Shown: one piece after another, positions 5,397-6,449 of the stretch | Layout: each line of letters begins with the position of its first letter | Numbering within the stretch: position 1 is the first letter of the stretch | Made by a program: the position numbers and the translations under genes | Assembly: GCA_018819005.1 (NCBI GenBank) | Contig: JAHJQU010000016.1 | Span: 1 to 6,449 of the forward strand | Length of the DNA stretch: 6,449 nt | Reading direction: 5' to 3' | Origin: Pseudomonadota bacterium | Lineage (GTDB): Bacteria; Desulfobacterota; Desulfobacteria; Desulfobacterales; RPRI01 | Notes under the pieces: model-generated | Seen by the model: only the letters and a program-made list of their open reading frames with translations | The model's database searches: none | What the model was told of the DNA's origin: nothing

Positions 5397-6449
5397 CTTC
5401 TTCCCTGCGTCTTGTAGCATGGGAAATCACCCGCAACTGCAATCTCTCATGCATCCATTGCCGCGCTTCAGCAACAAACGGACCATATGCCGGAGAGCTT
5501 GACACCGAAGCCTCCTTAAGGCTTCTCGACCAGATCACAGATACCGGAAATCCGATCGTCATACTGACCGGCGGAGAGCCTCTTTTAAGGCCCGATATTT
5601 TTGATATTGCTGCATATGGCACAAAAAAGGGCTTAAGGATGGTAATGGCCCCGAACGGCATCCTGATAACCGAATCAACGGCAAAAAAAATGGTTGCCTC
5701 CGGAATCAAACGTATAAGCATAAGCATTGACGGCCCCACAAAAGAGAGTCACGACAGTTTCCGGGGGGTGGAAGGCGCATTTGAAGGAGCGCTTCGCGGC
5801 ATTGCTTTTGCCAAAGAGGCTGGTCTTGAATTTCAGATAAACACTACAATAACAAAGCTGAATCTGAAATATATTCCAGATATTCAGGACTTGGCTGTAA
5901 GCCTCGGAGCAGTCGCGCACCATATATTTCTGCTTGTTCCGACAGGCCGGGGAAAATACATTATAGACCAGGAAATCTCGGCAAAGGAGTACGAGGAGAC
6001 CCTCAACTGGTTTTACGACCAGCGGGAGGAGGCTCCGCTTCAGCTTAAGGCGACCTGCGCACCCCATTATTACCGCATTCTGCGGCAAAGGGCAAAAGTA
6101 GATGGGAAAACCGTAACCTTTGAATCACACGGCCTTGACGCAGTTACAAGAGGATGCCTCGGCGGGACAGGCTTCTGCTTTATTTCGCACACCGGAATTA
6201 TACAACCCTGCGGCTTTCTGAATATCGAATGCGGAGATGTAACAAAGAATTCGTTTGAAAAAATATGGAATTCATCTGAGGTCTTTCTTTCTCTGAGAAA
6301 TTTTGATAAGCTTAAAGACAAATGCGGAATCTGCGAATTTAAAAAAGTTTGCGGCGGCTGCCGGGCAAGAGCCTATGAGGCAACCGGCGATTATATGGCT
6401 GAAGAACCTCTCTGCAGTTATGAACCTGTTTTAGGCATGAGGCGTGAGG
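5363..6449 (+). CDS. ahbD: AhbD, radical-SAM heme b synthase (partial, runs off window)
   Basis: This is the last enzyme of the alternative pathway. It is predicted to oxidatively decarboxylate two propionates of Fe-coproporphyrin III to vinyls, giving heme b. The 362 visible codons show the radical-SAM motif Cys26-x3-Cys30-x2-Cys33 (CNLSCIHC) in the LVAWEITRNCNLSC context, GGEP (70-73), APNG (96-99), SIDGP (121-125), TCAPHYYRI (231-239), CLGG (265-268) and a C-terminal set Cys321-x2-Cys324-x5-Cys330-x2-Cys333 plus Cys351 for a second 4Fe-4S cluster. The reading frame is still open at the last base; its stop lies beyond the window, though it is probably nearly complete. ATG 5363 is the only normal start between the in-frame TAA at 5354 and the cluster motif. 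GGAT at 5351-5354 is a weak ribosome binding site. The start codon and first 11 codons (MNHKPETGNQK) lie in the heptamer array and look unconserved. The similar NirJ and AhbC families are the alternatives; the motifs and neighbours favour AhbD. Confidence 0.9.
   Translation, partial: MNHKPETGNQKPSSLRLVAWEITRNCNLSCIHCRASATNGPYAGELDTEASLRLLDQITDTGNPIVILTGGEPLLRPDIFDIAAYGTKKGLRMVMAPNGILITESTAKKMVASGIKRISISIDGPTKESHDSFRGVEGAFEGALRGIAFAKEAGLEFQINTTITKLNLKYIPDIQDLAVSLGAVAHHIFLLVPTGRGKYIIDQEISAKEYEETLNWFYDQREEAPLQLKATCAPHYYRILRQRAKVDGKTVTFESHGLDAVTRGCLGGTGFCFISHTGIIQPCGFLNIECGDVTKNSFEKIWNSSEVFLSLRNFDKLKDKCGICEFKKVCGGCRARAYEATGDYMAEEPLCSYEPVLGMRRE

Noticed and set aside
5281..5502. A 73-codon plus-strand reading frame starting at GTG 5281 and overlapping ahbD
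   Set aside because: Its first half is the heptamer array translated in another frame and the rest is out-of-frame ahbD. It has no ribosome binding site and no family resemblance.

Overview
The window carries five plus-strand genes and no convincing minus-strand gene. It looks like chromosome from an anaerobic, Gram-negative, probably sulfate-reducing bacterium (Desulfobacterota-like). Two things point there. A WaaP-type heptose kinase implies an outer membrane with heptose-containing LPS. The genes ahbC, hemB and ahbD belong to the siroheme-dependent (alternative) heme pathway, typical of sulfate reducers and methanogens. The taxonomic call is inference; no rRNA or other marker gene is present.

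Layout: positions 1-242 are AT-rich and mostly non-coding, with a possible tail of an upstream gene. waaP follows at 243-1076. After a 119-bp gap with a weak promoter comes an unusual ClpX-like AAA+ ATPase (1196-2962). ahbC (2971-4155) starts only 8 bp after it and probably shares its transcript. A 132-bp gap with a heptanucleotide repeat array and a good promoter leads to hemB (4288-5277). A second, longer heptanucleotide array spans the hemB stop codon, the gap and the start of ahbD. ahbD (5363 to the window end) is still open at the last base, so its stop lies outside.

How the genes fit together: HemB makes porphobilinogen from two 5-aminolevulinates, near the start of tetrapyrrole synthesis. 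AhbC and AhbD are the two radical-SAM enzymes at the end of the siroheme route: AhbC converts 12,18-didecarboxysiroheme to Fe-coproporphyrin III, and AhbD converts that to heme b. The middle steps (HemC, HemD, siroheme synthesis, AhbA/AhbB) are not in the window. The ClpX-like protein keeps the ATPase motifs, the GYVG pore loop and the IGF tripeptide used for ClpP docking. It lacks the N-terminal zinc-binding domain, has a basic insertion in place of the RKH loop, and carries a long C-terminal extension that seems to contain a degenerate second copy of the AAA+ small domain. Its tight linkage to ahbC is the most intriguing protein-level observation. The two period-7 repeat arrays flanking hemB are the most striking DNA-level one.
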